Assembly: GCA_019120475.1 (NCBI GenBank)
Contig: DWVA01000011.1
Location: 1-17,497 of the forward strand
DNA: 17,497 nt
DNA from: Candidatus Blautia intestinipullorum
Lineage (GTDB): Bacteria; Bacillota; Clostridia; Lachnospirales; Lachnospiraceae
Reading direction: 5' to 3'
The notes under the pieces: model-generated
The model's database searches: none
Seen by the model: the letters and a program-made list of their open reading frames with translations, nothing else
What the model was told of the DNA's origin: nothing
Program-made: the position numbers and the translations under genes
In this document: in pieces, positions 1-8,210 of the stretch
Layout of the letters: each line of letters starts with the position of its first letter
Numbering within the stretch: position 1 is the first letter of the stretch

Positions 1-45
1 TCACATAATCAGATATATAAGTTTATTCTATTTATCTTGTTTCAC

Positions 46-2136
46 TCAATCTTCCCCATCGCTCTCTTTTGCGGCTCTCGCTTCGATCTCTTTTTTCTGG
101 ATCTCTGCCGGAGCCTGCTCATAACGGGCAAATTCATAGGAGAAATCTCCGCTTCCGCCTGTCATGGAACGAAGATCAGTGGAGTATCCGTAAATCTCAA
201 GCTGCGGCACATCCGCTTCGATCACTGTATTTCCATCGTGATCCGGATTCATACCAAGGACACGGCCGCGGCGTTTATTCAGATCTCCCATAACATCGCC
301 GGTAAATTTATCCGGTACTGTGACCTTCATGCTTACGATAGGCTCAAGAAGAACCGGGGAAGCATCCATAAATCCCTTCTTGAAGGCGAGGATCGTTGCC
401 ATCTTGAACGCCATTTCAGAAGAGTCTACCGGATGATAGGAGCCGTCGTAAAGCGTCGCTTTTACGCCTACTACCGGATAGGAAGCAAGGGGCCCCTTCT
501 GAACGCATTCCTGAAGTCCCTTTTCCACTGCCGGGAAATAGTTCTTGGGAACGGCGCCGCCTACGACTACCTGCTCAAATACATAAGGCGTTTCCAAATC
601 TCCGGAAGGCTCAAAGCGCATCTTTACATGTCCGTACTGTCCATGTCCTCCAGACTGTTTCTTATGCTTTCCTTCCACATCAGAATTCTTGCGGATTGTT
701 TCACGGAAGGGAACCTTTGGTTTTGAAAGCTCTATATCTACTTTATAGCGTTCTTTCAGCTTGCTTACAACAATATCCAGGTGCTGGTCGCCCATGCCGT
801 AGAGCAGCGTCTGCCTGTTGGCGGAATCGTTTTCCATGCGCAGCGTCTTGTCTTCGCTTGCCATTTTTGAAAGAGCCTGAGAAATTTTATCCTCATCGCC
901 CTTTTTCACTGCCTTATATCTCTTGCAGGTATACGGCGTGGAAATCACAGCTTTTGGATAGAGGACCGGTGCGTTCTTCGCGGCAAGGCTGTCGCCGGTC
1001 TGCACGCTGTTCAGTTTTGCGATCGCTCCGATATCTCCGGCGTGAAGCTCCGGCACTTCGTAAGGCTTGGAGCCTTCCAGCACATAAAGCTTATTCAGTC
1101 TTTCTTCCTCTCCCTTTTCTACATTCAAAAGAGTATCGTCAGATTTAAGGACTCCTGACGCCACTTTGATAAGGGAATATTTGCCAAGGAACGGATCTAC
1201 GATCGTCTTCCATACATATGCGGATTTTGATTTTGCAAAATCGTAATTCGCCTCAAAAATCTCGTTTGTCTTCTGGGAAATACCGTTGCAGGCGCGCTTG
1301 TCCGGACTCGGGAAATATCCGCAGATATCGTCCAGAAGGTTGGATACGCCTCTTAAATTCACCGGAGAGCCCATGCACACAGGAACAATGCTTCCGTCCT
1401 GTACGTTGGTTGCAAGAGCTGCGGAAACCTCTGTTACAGAGAATTCATCGCCCTCAAAATAGCGGTCCATAAATTCCTCGCTGGTCTCAGCGACGGATTC
1501 CATCAGGATCTCATGATATTTTTCAAGATATTCGTTCAGATATTCCGGAATATCACATGGTTCCTTTTTGCCCTTGTCGATATATTTTCTTCCGGCCTGT
1601 TTTACAACATTGACATAGCCCACAAATTTGCCGTCTTCACGAATGGGGAAATGGAGCGGAGCAATCTTTTTGCCGTAAAGCTCTGTCAGTTCTTCCACAA
1701 CCTTACGGTAGCTGACGTCATCCACATCCATGTCCGTAACAAAAAACATACGGGGGAGTTTATATTTCTCGCACAGTTTCCACGCCTTCTGAGTTCCTAC
1801 CTGAACTCCCGCTTTGCCGGAAACAACGATGATTGCCGCGTCTGCCGCACTGACAGCCTCTTCCACTTCGCCTACAAAGTCAAAATATCCGGGGGTATCC
1901 AGTATATTTACTTTTATCTTATCCCACGGGATCGGAAGCAGTGATGTGGAAATTGAAAAATGTCTCTTAATCTCTTCTTTATCAAAATCGCTGACTGTAT
2001 TTCCGTCCTCTACTCTTCCCAGCCGGCTTGTCATTCCGGCCAGATAAGCCATTGCCTCTGCCAAAGTTGTTTTGCCGGATCCGCCGTGACCTAATAGGAC
2101 TACATTTCTGATTCGGTCAGTTCTATAAACGTCCAT
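46..2136 (-). CDS. EF-G-like translational GTPase (elongation factor G paralogue)
   Basis: A 696-residue protein with the full EF-G domain order. The GTPase domain has a P-loop GHGGSGKT at 16-23 and the G3 motif DTPG at 80-83. Domain IV carries the GGHGQYGHV segment and the YDGSYHPVDSSEMAF signature, and the C-terminal domain V has DKFTGDVMGDLNKRRGRV. EF-G binds the ribosome and uses GTP to drive translocation, or with a partner to recycle ribosomes. The switch segment HFSISTS (about 59-65) and the G4 motif TDMD (134-137) differ from canonical EF-G (RGITI and NKxD). This points to the secondary EF-G-like family (EF-G2/FusA2-like) rather than the main fusA, which normally sits in the str operon next to tufA and rpsG; neither is here. 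It could be a stress or recycling paralogue, but that is inference. The start is supported by GGGAGG 8 nt upstream and its own promoter. It is separated from tyrA by a divergent intergenic region. Confidence 0.93.
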   Translation of the reverse strand: MDVYRTDRIRNVVLLGHGGSGKTTLAEAMAYLAGMTSRLGRVEDGNTVSDFDKEEIKRHFSISTSLLPIPWDKIKVNILDTPGYFDFVGEVEEAVSAADAAIIVVSGKAGVQVGTQKAWKLCEKYKLPRMFFVTDMDVDDVSYRKVVEELTELYGKKIAPLHFPIREDGKFVGYVNVVKQAGRKYIDKGKKEPCDIPEYLNEYLEKYHEILMESVAETSEEFMDRYFEGDEFSVTEVSAALATNVQDGSIVPVCMGSPVNLRGVSNLLDDICGYFPSPDKRACNGISQKTNEIFEANYDFAKSKSAYVWKTIVDPFLGKYSLIKVASGVLKSDDTLLNVEKGEEERLNKLYVLEGSKPYEVPELHAGDIGAIAKLNSVQTGDSLAAKNAPVLYPKAVISTPYTCKRYKAVKKGDEDKISQALSKMASEDKTLRMENDSANRQTLLYGMGDQHLDIVVSKLKERYKVDIELSKPKVPFRETIRKNSDVEGKHKKQSGGHGQYGHVKMRFEPSGDLETPYVFEQVVVGGAVPKNYFPAVEKGLQECVQKGPLASYPVVGVKATLYDGSYHPVDSSEMAFKMATILAFKKGFMDASPVLLEPIVSMKVTVPDKFTGDVMGDLNKRRGRVLGMNPDHDGNTVIEADVPQLEIYGYSTDLRSMTGGSGDFSYEFARYEQAPAEIQKKEIEARAAKESDGED

Positions 2137-2170
2137 ATGTAATACCTCCCTGTTTGTCTAATATGTTCAT

Positions 2171-2199
2171 ATTTTACTAAAAAACTATGTGTTTTTCAA
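2171..2199 (-). promoter_or_regulatory. Sigma-A promoter of the EF-G-like gene
   Basis: On the minus strand, TTGAAA (2199-2194) and TAAAAT (2176-2171) are separated by exactly 17 nt. Each box matches consensus at five of six positions. The predicted start gives a short leader of about 25-30 nt before the ATG, with GGGAGG at 2150-2145 as ribosome binding site. Confidence 0.7.
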
Positions 2200-2258
2200 G
2201 TATTTTATATAATTTTAACAACTTTTTTTCAAAAAATCCTGTATAATTTCCCCAGTAT

Positions 2259-2287
2259 TTGACTTTTTATCCTGTATATTTTAAAAT
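2259..2287 (+). promoter_or_regulatory. Sigma-A promoter of tyrA-aroA
   Basis: TTGACT (2259-2264) and TAAAAT (2282-2287) are separated by 17 nt, close to consensus and in the right orientation for tyrA. Transcription would start near 2294. This gives a leader of about 40-50 nt that contains an inverted repeat, CCTGCG (2301-2306) with CGCAGG (2320-2325), just before the ribosome binding site. The promoter diverges from the one for the EF-G-like gene, with about 60 nt between the two -35 boxes. Confidence 0.65.
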
Positions 2288-2334
2288 AGCTAAAGAGATT
2301 CCTGCGATGCTTTGATCTGCGCAGGTGGGAAAGG

Positions 2335-3438
2335 ATGCTTATACATATGAAAACCATTGGTTTTATCGGGCTTGGACTGATCGGAGGATCTATTGCGAAG
2401 GCAATACGTAAGTTTCATCCGGATTATAATATCCTTGCCTATGCAAAACATAAAGAAACTCTGGCCGCCGCCCTTCAGTGCGGGGCTATTGACGGAGTAC
2501 TGGACGCAGAAGACGACCGCTACCGCCTGTGCGATTACATTTTTCTCTGCGCTCCTGTGGAATATAATATAGAATATCTGAAATACCTGAAAAATGTAAT
2601 CTCAGACGCCTGCATTATTACAGACGCAGGAAGTGTAAAAGGTCCCATACACCAGGCTGTAGAAGAACTGGGAATGGATCACTGTTTCATCGGCGGACAT
2701 CCCATGGCAGGCTCGGAGCGTTCCGGTTTTGCCAATTCTACGGATCACCTTCTGGAAAACGCATATTATATTCTTACGCCAGGAGGAGAAGTGCCGCTGG
2801 AAAAGCTTACGGAATTTTCGGAGCTGATCGACTCTCTCGGGGCGATTCCTATGGTGCTTACCGCGGAGGAGCATGACTTTATTACTGCCGGGGTCAGTCA
2901 TCTGCCTCATATCATAGCCTCCTCCCTTGTCAATCTGGTAAACGCCCTGGACAATGACGCCGAATATATGAAGACCATTGCCGCGGGAGGTTTCCGGGAT
3001 ATTACCCGGATCGCCTCCTCTTCTCCTGTAATGTGGCAGCAGATCTGTTTGGAAAACAGCAAAAATATTTCTTCCGTACTGGATGAATATATCCGTATGC
3101 TCATTCAGATACGCTGCTCCATCGACAATCACGAGGCGGACAATATTTATCAGATGTTTGCCAGCTCCAGAGATTACAGAGACTCTATCGACGTTACCTC
3201 CAGCGGCCTGATCACCAGGGCGTATGTGCTTTATCTGGACATTGTAGATGAAGCCGGAGGGATCGCCACTATCGCAACTATTCTGGCTATGGATAATATC
3301 AGCATCAAAAATATCGGTATTATCCATAACAGGGAGTTTGAGCAGGGCGTGCTGAAAATCGAATTCTATGAGGAAGACGCGATGAACAGAGGAGCCGCTC
3401 TCCTTCGAAAAAGAAATTACATTATATATGAACGGTAG
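2335..3438 (+). CDS. tyrA: Prephenate dehydrogenase with C-terminal ACT domain
   Basis: TyrA oxidatively decarboxylates prephenate to 4-hydroxyphenylpyruvate, the committed step to tyrosine. The protein (367 residues) has a Rossmann GLGLIG at 12-17 and the prephenate dehydrogenase signature GGHPMAGSERSG at 120-131 with its conserved His at 122. The helical half contains VSHLPHIIA (187-195) and GGFRDITRIASSSPVMW (218-234). Residues about 297-362 (YVLYLDIVDEAGGIATI onward) look like an ACT domain, the usual site of tyrosine feedback inhibition in Gram-positive TyrA. The end of the second Rossmann strand reads LAYAKHK, without the Asp expected of a strictly NAD-dependent enzyme. Two starts are possible. 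The ATG at 2335 has GGTGG six nt upstream. The ATG at 2347, which gives the more typical N-terminus MKTIGFIG, has AAAGGA 11 nt upstream. aroA follows after 10 nt, so the two are surely one operon. Confidence 0.95.
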   Translation: MLIHMKTIGFIGLGLIGGSIAKAIRKFHPDYNILAYAKHKETLAAALQCGAIDGVLDAEDDRYRLCDYIFLCAPVEYNIEYLKYLKNVISDACIITDAGSVKGPIHQAVEELGMDHCFIGGHPMAGSERSGFANSTDHLLENAYYILTPGGEVPLEKLTEFSELIDSLGAIPMVLTAEEHDFITAGVSHLPHIIASSLVNLVNALDNDAEYMKTIAAGGFRDITRIASSSPVMWQQICLENSKNISSVLDEYIRMLIQIRCSIDNHEADNIYQMFASSRDYRDSIDVTSSGLITRAYVLYLDIVDEAGGIATIATILAMDNISIKNIGIIHNREFEQGVLKIEFYEEDAMNRGAALLRKRNYIIYER

Positions 3439-3448
3439 GTAAAGACTT

Positions 3449-4720
3449 ATGGAAATAAAAAAGCAGCAGAGTTTAAAGGGTGTTCTTTCTGTCCCCGGCG
3501 ATAAATCTATTTCTCACCGGGCAGTTATGTTCGGCGCTCTTGCCAGGGGAACCACCCGTGTGTCTCATTTTCTGGAGGGAGCGGACTGTCTTTCCACAAT
3601 CTCCTGCTTCCGTAAGATGGGGATTGACATAGAAAAAGACGGAGAAGAGCTGTTGATCCACGGGCGCGGTCTGCGGGGGCTGAATTCCCCCAGAGAAATT
3701 CTCAACGCTGGAAACAGCGGCACTACCACGCGCCTTATTTCCGGTATTCTGGCCGGACAGAAATTTATCTCAGAACTGGACGGAGACGCTTCTCTCCGAA
3801 GCCGTCCCATGAAGCGGATCATGGATCCCCTGACTGCCATGGGGGCGGATATAAGAAGCCTGATGGACAACGGATGCATGCCTCTTCGTATTGCAGGCCG
3901 TCCTCTTCACGCTGTCCATTATAATTCTCCGGTGGCTTCCGCCCAGGTAAAATCCTGCGTACTTCTTGCTGGCATGTACGCGGACGGTGTTACCAGTGTT
4001 ACGGAACCGTTTCTTTCCAGGAATCACACAGAGATCATGCTGAATTATTTTGGGGCGAAGGTAACGTCTCAGGGCACTACTGCGTCGATCCTGCCGGAGC
4101 CGGAACTTTCCGCCCGGGAAGTCTGCGTGCCCGGAGATATCTCCTCTGCGGCCTTCTTTATCGCCGCAGGCCTTCTCACCCCCAACAGCGAGATCCTTTT
4201 GAAGAATGTAGGGATCAATCCCACAAGAGCCGGTATTTTAAAAATCTGCCGCCAGATGGGAGCGGATATTACGCTTCTGAACGAAAAACATCAGGGCGAA
4301 CCGACGGCTGATATTCTTGTCCGTACAAGCAGTCTGAAAGGTACTGTCATCGAGGGGGCCGATATTCCCACTCTCATTGACGAAATTCCCGTTCTGGCTG
4401 TAATGGCCGCTTTTGCAGACGGTACTACTGTTATCCGCGACGCACAGGAACTGAAGGTAAAAGAATCAGACCGTATTGCGGTTATGGTAGAAAATCTGAA
4501 GCGGATGGGAGCCGACATTGAAGGAACCGACGACGGAATGATAATCCGCGGCGGGAAACCGCTTCACGGAGCCGTTATCGATCCTCACATGGATCACAGA
4601 GTGGCGATGTCCTTCGCCGTAGCCGGAACTGTCTGTCAGGGTTCCATGGAGATCACAGACGGGGACTGTGTAAAAATTTCCTATCCGGGTTTTTATGAAG
4701 ATCTTTACCGTCTTGACTGA
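3449..4720 (+). CDS. aroA: 3-phosphoshikimate 1-carboxyvinyltransferase (EPSP synthase)
   Basis: AroA transfers the enolpyruvyl group of PEP to shikimate 3-phosphate, the sixth step of the shikimate pathway, in the cytoplasm. The protein has 423 residues, normal for the family. Visible motifs are GDKSISHRA (17-25, phosphoshikimate/PEP contacts), NAGNSGTTTRL (86-96), SPVASAQVKS (160-169), the catalytic Asp in LIDEIPVLAV (D311), ELKVKESDR (334-342) and DPHMDHRVAM (378-387). The GNSGTT form and the SPVASAQVKS block match the Bacillus subtilis-type (often called class II) enzymes rather than the E. coli type with GNAGTAMR. Lower glyphosate sensitivity is possible but cannot be concluded. The gene starts 10 nt after tyrA; its likely ribosome binding site TAGGT overlaps the tyrA stop, indicating translational coupling. 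I see no clear terminator after the stop, so read-through into ldhA is possible. Confidence 0.97.
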   Translation: MEIKKQQSLKGVLSVPGDKSISHRAVMFGALARGTTRVSHFLEGADCLSTISCFRKMGIDIEKDGEELLIHGRGLRGLNSPREILNAGNSGTTTRLISGILAGQKFISELDGDASLRSRPMKRIMDPLTAMGADIRSLMDNGCMPLRIAGRPLHAVHYNSPVASAQVKSCVLLAGMYADGVTSVTEPFLSRNHTEIMLNYFGAKVTSQGTTASILPEPELSAREVCVPGDISSAAFFIAAGLLTPNSEILLKNVGINPTRAGILKICRQMGADITLLNEKHQGEPTADILVRTSSLKGTVIEGADIPTLIDEIPVLAVMAAFADGTTVIRDAQELKVKESDRIAVMVENLKRMGADIEGTDDGMIIRGGKPLHGAVIDPHMDHRVAMSFAVAGTVCQGSMEITDGDCVKISYPGFYEDLYRLD

Positions 4721-4834
4721 TTTCCGGAAACAGACCTGGATCCCTGTGATTTAAAATCGCTGCATAAATCTCCGATTACAGGAAATCTTAAATTGTAGAT
4801 CACCGCCTAAACAGGAGCGGAAAATTCATATTAC

Positions 4835-4842
4835 AAAGGAGG
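4835..4842 (+). promoter_or_regulatory. Strong ribosome binding site of ldhA
   Basis: AAAGGAGG lies 6 nt before the ldhA ATG and is near-perfectly complementary to the 3' end of 16S rRNA. It fixes the start codon and suggests high translation. The rest of the 4721-4848 gap holds only a small palindrome, TTTCCGGAAA at 4721-4730, and no convincing promoter or terminator. Confidence 0.8.
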
Positions 4843-4848
4843 CATCTT

Positions 4849-5838
4849 ATGAAAATTCTATTCTACGGAACCAAAGATTACGACCAGCGTTTTTTTGATA
4901 AGCTGGCCCCGGAATATCCGGGAATCTCTATCAAATTTATTGAGGCGAATATTCACGAAGAGACGGCTTCCCTCGCGGGAGGATACGACGGCATCTGCGC
5001 CTTCGTAAACGCCGACCTTGGCACAGAAGTAATTGAAGAGCTTCACAGACAGGGTGTAAAGGTTATCCTTATGAGATGCGCGGGTTACAATAACGTGGAT
5101 CTGAAAACCGCTGCCAAATACGGGATCAGGGTTCTCCGTGTTCCCGGATACTCCCCCGAGGCGGTTGCGGAGCACGCCATGGCCCTTGTTCTCACCGCCA
5201 ACCGGCATACGCACAAAGCGTATATCAAATGCCGGGAAAACAATTTTGCCCTGAACGGTCTTATGGGCGTAAATCTTTATCAGAAAACAGCCGGAATCGT
5301 AGGAACAGGAAAGATCGGCCTCGCTATGGCGAGGATCTGCCGGGGCTTCGGCATGAAGGTGATCGCCTATGATCTCTATCCCAATAAAGAACTTGATTTT
5401 CTGGAATATGTGTCTCTCGACGAGCTTTTCCAGAGAAGCGACCTGATCAGTCTCCACTGCCCTCTTACTGAGGAAACCCACCATCTTATCAACGAGGAAT
5501 CCATTGCCAGAATGAAGGACGGCGTGATTCTGGTCAACACCTCCAGAGGCGGTCTGATCAAAACAGACGACCTGATCGCCGGGATCCGCGATCACAAGTT
5601 CTTCGCAGTGGGTCTCGACGTATACGAAGAAGAAACTGATTTTGTCTACGAGGATATGTCAGAACGTATTCTTCAGAGCTCCACGATCCAGAGACTCCTC
5701 TCCTTCCCCAACGTGGCAATGACTTCCCATCAGGGATTTTTCACAGAGGAGGCTCTGACAAATATTGCGGAGACAACTCTTCAGAATGCAGTTGCCTTTC
5801 GTGATGGAAAGGAATTAAAGAACGAAGTCCGCGGCTGA
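4849..5838 (+). CDS. ldhA: Fermentative D-lactate dehydrogenase (2-hydroxyacid dehydrogenase family)
   Basis: The enzyme reduces pyruvate to D-lactate with NADH, regenerating NAD+ during fermentation. At 329 residues it has the same length as E. coli LdhA and aligns with it throughout: MRCAGYNNVDL (75-85), PEAVAEHAMALV (103-114), KTAGIVGTGKIGLAM (146-160), LISLHCPLT (199-207) and NTSRGGLI (230-237). The dinucleotide motif is GTGKIG (152-157). Asp175 at the end of the following strand fits NAD(H) preference. The catalytic triad expected for the family is Arg233, Glu262 and His294 (in TSHQGF). The start has an ideal AAAGGAGG (4835-4842) 6 nt upstream. The 128 nt after aroA contain no promoter I would call and no obvious Rex-type palindrome. 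The last 24 nt overlap the 3' end of the convergent nfo gene. Another D-2-hydroxyacid substrate is possible but less likely. Confidence 0.93.
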   Translation: MKILFYGTKDYDQRFFDKLAPEYPGISIKFIEANIHEETASLAGGYDGICAFVNADLGTEVIEELHRQGVKVILMRCAGYNNVDLKTAAKYGIRVLRVPGYSPEAVAEHAMALVLTANRHTHKAYIKCRENNFALNGLMGVNLYQKTAGIVGTGKIGLAMARICRGFGMKVIAYDLYPNKELDFLEYVSLDELFQRSDLISLHCPLTEETHHLINEESIARMKDGVILVNTSRGGLIKTDDLIAGIRDHKFFAVGLDVYEEETDFVYEDMSERILQSSTIQRLLSFPNVAMTSHQGFFTEEALTNIAETTLQNAVAFRDGKELKNEVRG

Positions 5839-6657
5839 TTCCCGCAGAAGCCGGATTTCTCTTGTCCACCCTTCATCGTCATTAGGGGTTTCCAGAATAA
5901 ACGGAAGCCCCTGAAGGGCCGGATGGCAGACAACTCTTACAAGGGCGTCCAGTCCGATCTGTCCTTCTCCTATCTTTGCATGGCGGTCCTTGTGGCTTCC
6001 CAGTCCGTTCATACTGTCGTTTAAATGTACAGCCTTTAATTTCTCAAGTCCGATAATCCTGTCGAATTCCTCTAATACCCCGTCAAGATCGTGAACAATA
6101 TCATACCCGCCGTCCCATACATGACAGGTATCCAGGCAGACCCCCATTTTTTCTTTTTTATCTACAAGCGCAAGGATCTCCTGGATTTCCTGGAAGTTTC
6201 TTCCTACCTCGGAGCCTTTTCCAGCCATAGTTTCCAACAGCACAGTGGTGGTCTGCCCGTCTGTCAGCACTTCATTCAGAATCTCCGCGATCTTATGGAT
6301 CCCGGTTTCCGCTCCCTGGCCCACATGGCTTCCCGGATGAAAATTATAGTAATTCCCCGGTGTATATTCCATCCTTTTCAGGTCGTCGGCCATGGTTTCT
6401 CTTGCAAAATCGCGAAGGTTTTCCTTCGCCGCGCAGGCATTCAGCGTATAAGGCGCGTGAGCTACGATTTTCCCAAAATGATTTTCCTTTGCAAGAGCAA
6501 GAAATTTTTCTATATCCGTCTCATTAATTTCTTTCGCCTTTCCTCCTCGAGGATTCCGGGTAAAAAAGGCAAAGGTGTTTCCGCCGTTTGCGATCATCTG
6601 ACGGGCCATTTTTTCATATCCTTTTGAGGATGTAGTATGATTTCCGATATATAGCAT
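5815..6657 (-). CDS. nfo: Deoxyribonuclease IV (endonuclease IV, AP endonuclease)
   Basis: Endonuclease IV cleaves the backbone 5' of abasic sites and removes blocked 3' ends in base excision repair. The 280-residue protein has the normal length and TIM-barrel pattern. All nine expected zinc ligands of the tri-zinc site can be placed: His67 (AHAPY), His107 (NFHPGSH), Glu142 (LLETMAG), Asp176 and His179 (CLDTCHV), His211 (HLNDS), Asp224 and His226 (KDRHAKIG), and Glu256 (FILETP). It is therefore probably active. The ribosome binding site is GGAGAT about 7 nt upstream of the ATG at 6657-6655. No strong promoter was found in 6658-6912 on this strand; the best -10 is TACAAT at 6763-6758, with a poor -35. 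Its 3' end overlaps the 3' end of ldhA by 24 nt, so the two transcripts are complementary there. Confidence 0.96.
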   Translation of the reverse strand: MLYIGNHTTSSKGYEKMARQMIANGGNTFAFFTRNPRGGKAKEINETDIEKFLALAKENHFGKIVAHAPYTLNACAAKENLRDFARETMADDLKRMEYTPGNYYNFHPGSHVGQGAETGIHKIAEILNEVLTDGQTTTVLLETMAGKGSEVGRNFQEIQEILALVDKKEKMGVCLDTCHVWDGGYDIVHDLDGVLEEFDRIIGLEKLKAVHLNDSMNGLGSHKDRHAKIGEGQIGLDALVRVVCHPALQGLPFILETPNDDEGWTREIRLLRESAADFVL

Positions 6658-6841
6658 ATGATTATCTCCATTTCTCCTTCTGATTTTTCTTTACAGAACC
6701 GGGGCTGTTTCTATTCGTCAAAAATCCGGCACAGCACATTCCCGGCTCTGTTTTGTTATTGTACCAGACATATCCTGATAATTCCAGTCCTGAAATACGT
6801 TCAAGAATCTTCAGGTGCCGGTATATAATTGTATTTTCTCA

Positions 6842-6870
6842 TTGACGGCTATCAAAAAAATCCATATACT
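6842..6870 (+). promoter_or_regulatory. Sigma-A promoter of the CapA-type gene
   Basis: TTGACG (6842-6847) and TATACT (6865-6870) are separated by 17 nt, 43 nt ahead of the ATG at 6913. A second possible -10, an exact TATAAT at 6824-6829, has only a weak -35 (TTCAAG, 6800-6805, 18-nt spacing). The remainder of the 6658-6912 gap shows one short inverted repeat, CCTGAA (6789-6794) with TTCAGG (6810-6815), and nothing else recognisable. Confidence 0.65.
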
Positions 6871-6912
6871 GGAATCAGTTGTTTTTCATTTTAAATTGAA
6901 CAGGGGGATATT

Positions 6913-8199
6913 ATGAACGGCACACAAAAGAAAAAAAGAAATGTTGGATCAAAGCATAAAACGGGAAAAAACGGCAGGCAGAATCTGTATCGAAAATCAC
7001 GCTATTATCAGAAGCAGCGTCAGAAAACCCTCCGTATGATCTTTGGCGGAGCCGTTATCCTTCTTCTTATCCTGCTGGCGCTGATCGTCCGGGGCTGCTC
7101 TCAAAAAAAGCAGGAGCCAAAGGATGTCTCTTCTGACAGCGCCAGGACAGTTTCCACCGCCAATGCAGAAAATGAAACGGGGAGCAATTCCGAAAAGGAA
7201 TCCCAGGATACCGGCAAAGGATCTGAGACAGATCCCTCTCTTCCGGAAGAACCTGTTTCCCTCACTGTCAGCGTTGTAGGCGACTGTACCCTCGGCACAG
7301 ATGAAAACTTCGATTACGACACAAGTCTGAACGCCTACTATGAAAATTACGGAGCGGATTATTTTTTCTCAAATGTAAAAAGCATCTTTTCCGCGGACGA
7401 TCTGACGATCGCCAATTTCGAAGGCACCCTTACTGATTCCGAAGCCCGGGAGGACAAACAGTTTGCCTTTAAAGCTCCTGCGGAATTCGCCGATATTCTC
7501 ACCGCCGGAAGTATCGAAGCTGTAAATACCGCCAACAATCACAGTCACGACTACGGAGAACAGAGCTTTTCAGATACAATGGCCGCTCTGGACAGCCGCG
7601 GGATCGTTCATTTCGGATATGACGAAACGGCGGTTATGGAAATCAAGGGAATTAAGGTTGGACTGGTAGGGATTTATGAACTGAACGATCATCTCGGGCG
7701 GGAGGAACAACTGAAACAGAATATTGCAAAGGTAAAGGAAGACGGGGCTCAGATCGTCATCGTGATCTTTCACTGGGGAAATGAAAAAGAGGAAATTCCC
7801 GACAGTAACCAGACTACTCTCGGACGTCTCGCCATAGATGAGGGCGCGGATCTTGTCTGCGGCCATCATCCTCATGTTCTCCAGGGCATTGAAGAATATA
7901 AAGGAAAAAATATCGTTTACAGTCTGGGAAATTTCTGTTTCGGAGGCAACTCCTATCCCAGCGATATGGATTCCATGATCTTCCAGCAGACTTTTACTGT
8001 GGATCAGAACGGATTAAAAGAGGATAATGTAACGAACATCATCCCCTGTTCCATCTCCTCTGATTACGATTACAACAATTACCAGCCCACTCCTGCTGAA
8101 GGCGAGGAGGCGGACCGTATTTTGCAGAAGATCAAGGAGAGAAGCTCCTGGATATCATCTGCCGAAAATACAGAAGGGGAAGATACCAGCTCTGAATGA
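6913..8199 (+). CDS. CapA-family membrane-anchored metallophosphatase-like protein
   Basis: A 428-residue protein of the CapA/PGA_cap family, related to calcineurin-like phosphoesterases. The N-terminus is very basic (KKKR near residues 6-9) and is followed by a single membrane span at about 42-60. A low-complexity Ser/Glu/Asn-rich linker covers roughly 64-115, so the catalytic domain should lie outside the membrane as a signal anchor. Domain motifs are VVGDCTLG (121-128), ANFEGTL (167-173), NTANNHSHDYG (205-215), FHWGNE (286-291), CGHHPHVLQG (316-325) and YSLGNFCFGG (336-345), matching the metal-binding signatures of the family. CapA proteins are named for poly-gamma-glutamate capsule synthesis in Bacillus, but no capB/capC-like genes are adjacent. 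A role in cell-surface polymer metabolism is only a guess. The start is supported by GGGGG about 5 nt upstream and by a good promoter. The stop lies 11 nt from the stop of the convergent yccF-like gene. Confidence 0.92.
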   Translation: MNGTQKKKRNVGSKHKTGKNGRQNLYRKSRYYQKQRQKTLRMIFGGAVILLLILLALIVRGCSQKKQEPKDVSSDSARTVSTANAENETGSNSEKESQDTGKGSETDPSLPEEPVSLTVSVVGDCTLGTDENFDYDTSLNAYYENYGADYFFSNVKSIFSADDLTIANFEGTLTDSEAREDKQFAFKAPAEFADILTAGSIEAVNTANNHSHDYGEQSFSDTMAALDSRGIVHFGYDETAVMEIKGIKVGLVGIYELNDHLGREEQLKQNIAKVKEDGAQIVIVIFHWGNEKEEIPDSNQTTLGRLAIDEGADLVCGHHPHVLQGIEEYKGKNIVYSLGNFCFGGNSYPSDMDSMIFQQTFTVDQNGLKEDNVTNIIPCSISSDYDYNNYQPTPAEGEEADRILQKIKERSSWISSAENTEGEDTSSE

Positions 8200-8210
8200 A
8201 GCCGGCATCT

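Noticed and set aside
37..1944. Several plus-strand open frames of 74-229 codons
   Set aside because: They lie antisense within the EF-G-like gene, lack ribosome binding sites and have compositions typical of reverse-frame shadows.
4721..4848. Possible separate promoter or Rex-type operator for ldhA
   Set aside because: TAAAAT and TTAAAT boxes exist, but none has a -35 box at correct spacing, and no TTGTTAA-like palindrome is present.
6913..8199. Part of a poly-gamma-glutamate capsule operon
   Set aside because: Only a CapA-type gene is present, flanked by nfo and a YccF-like gene; no CapB, CapC or CapE-type gene is nearby.
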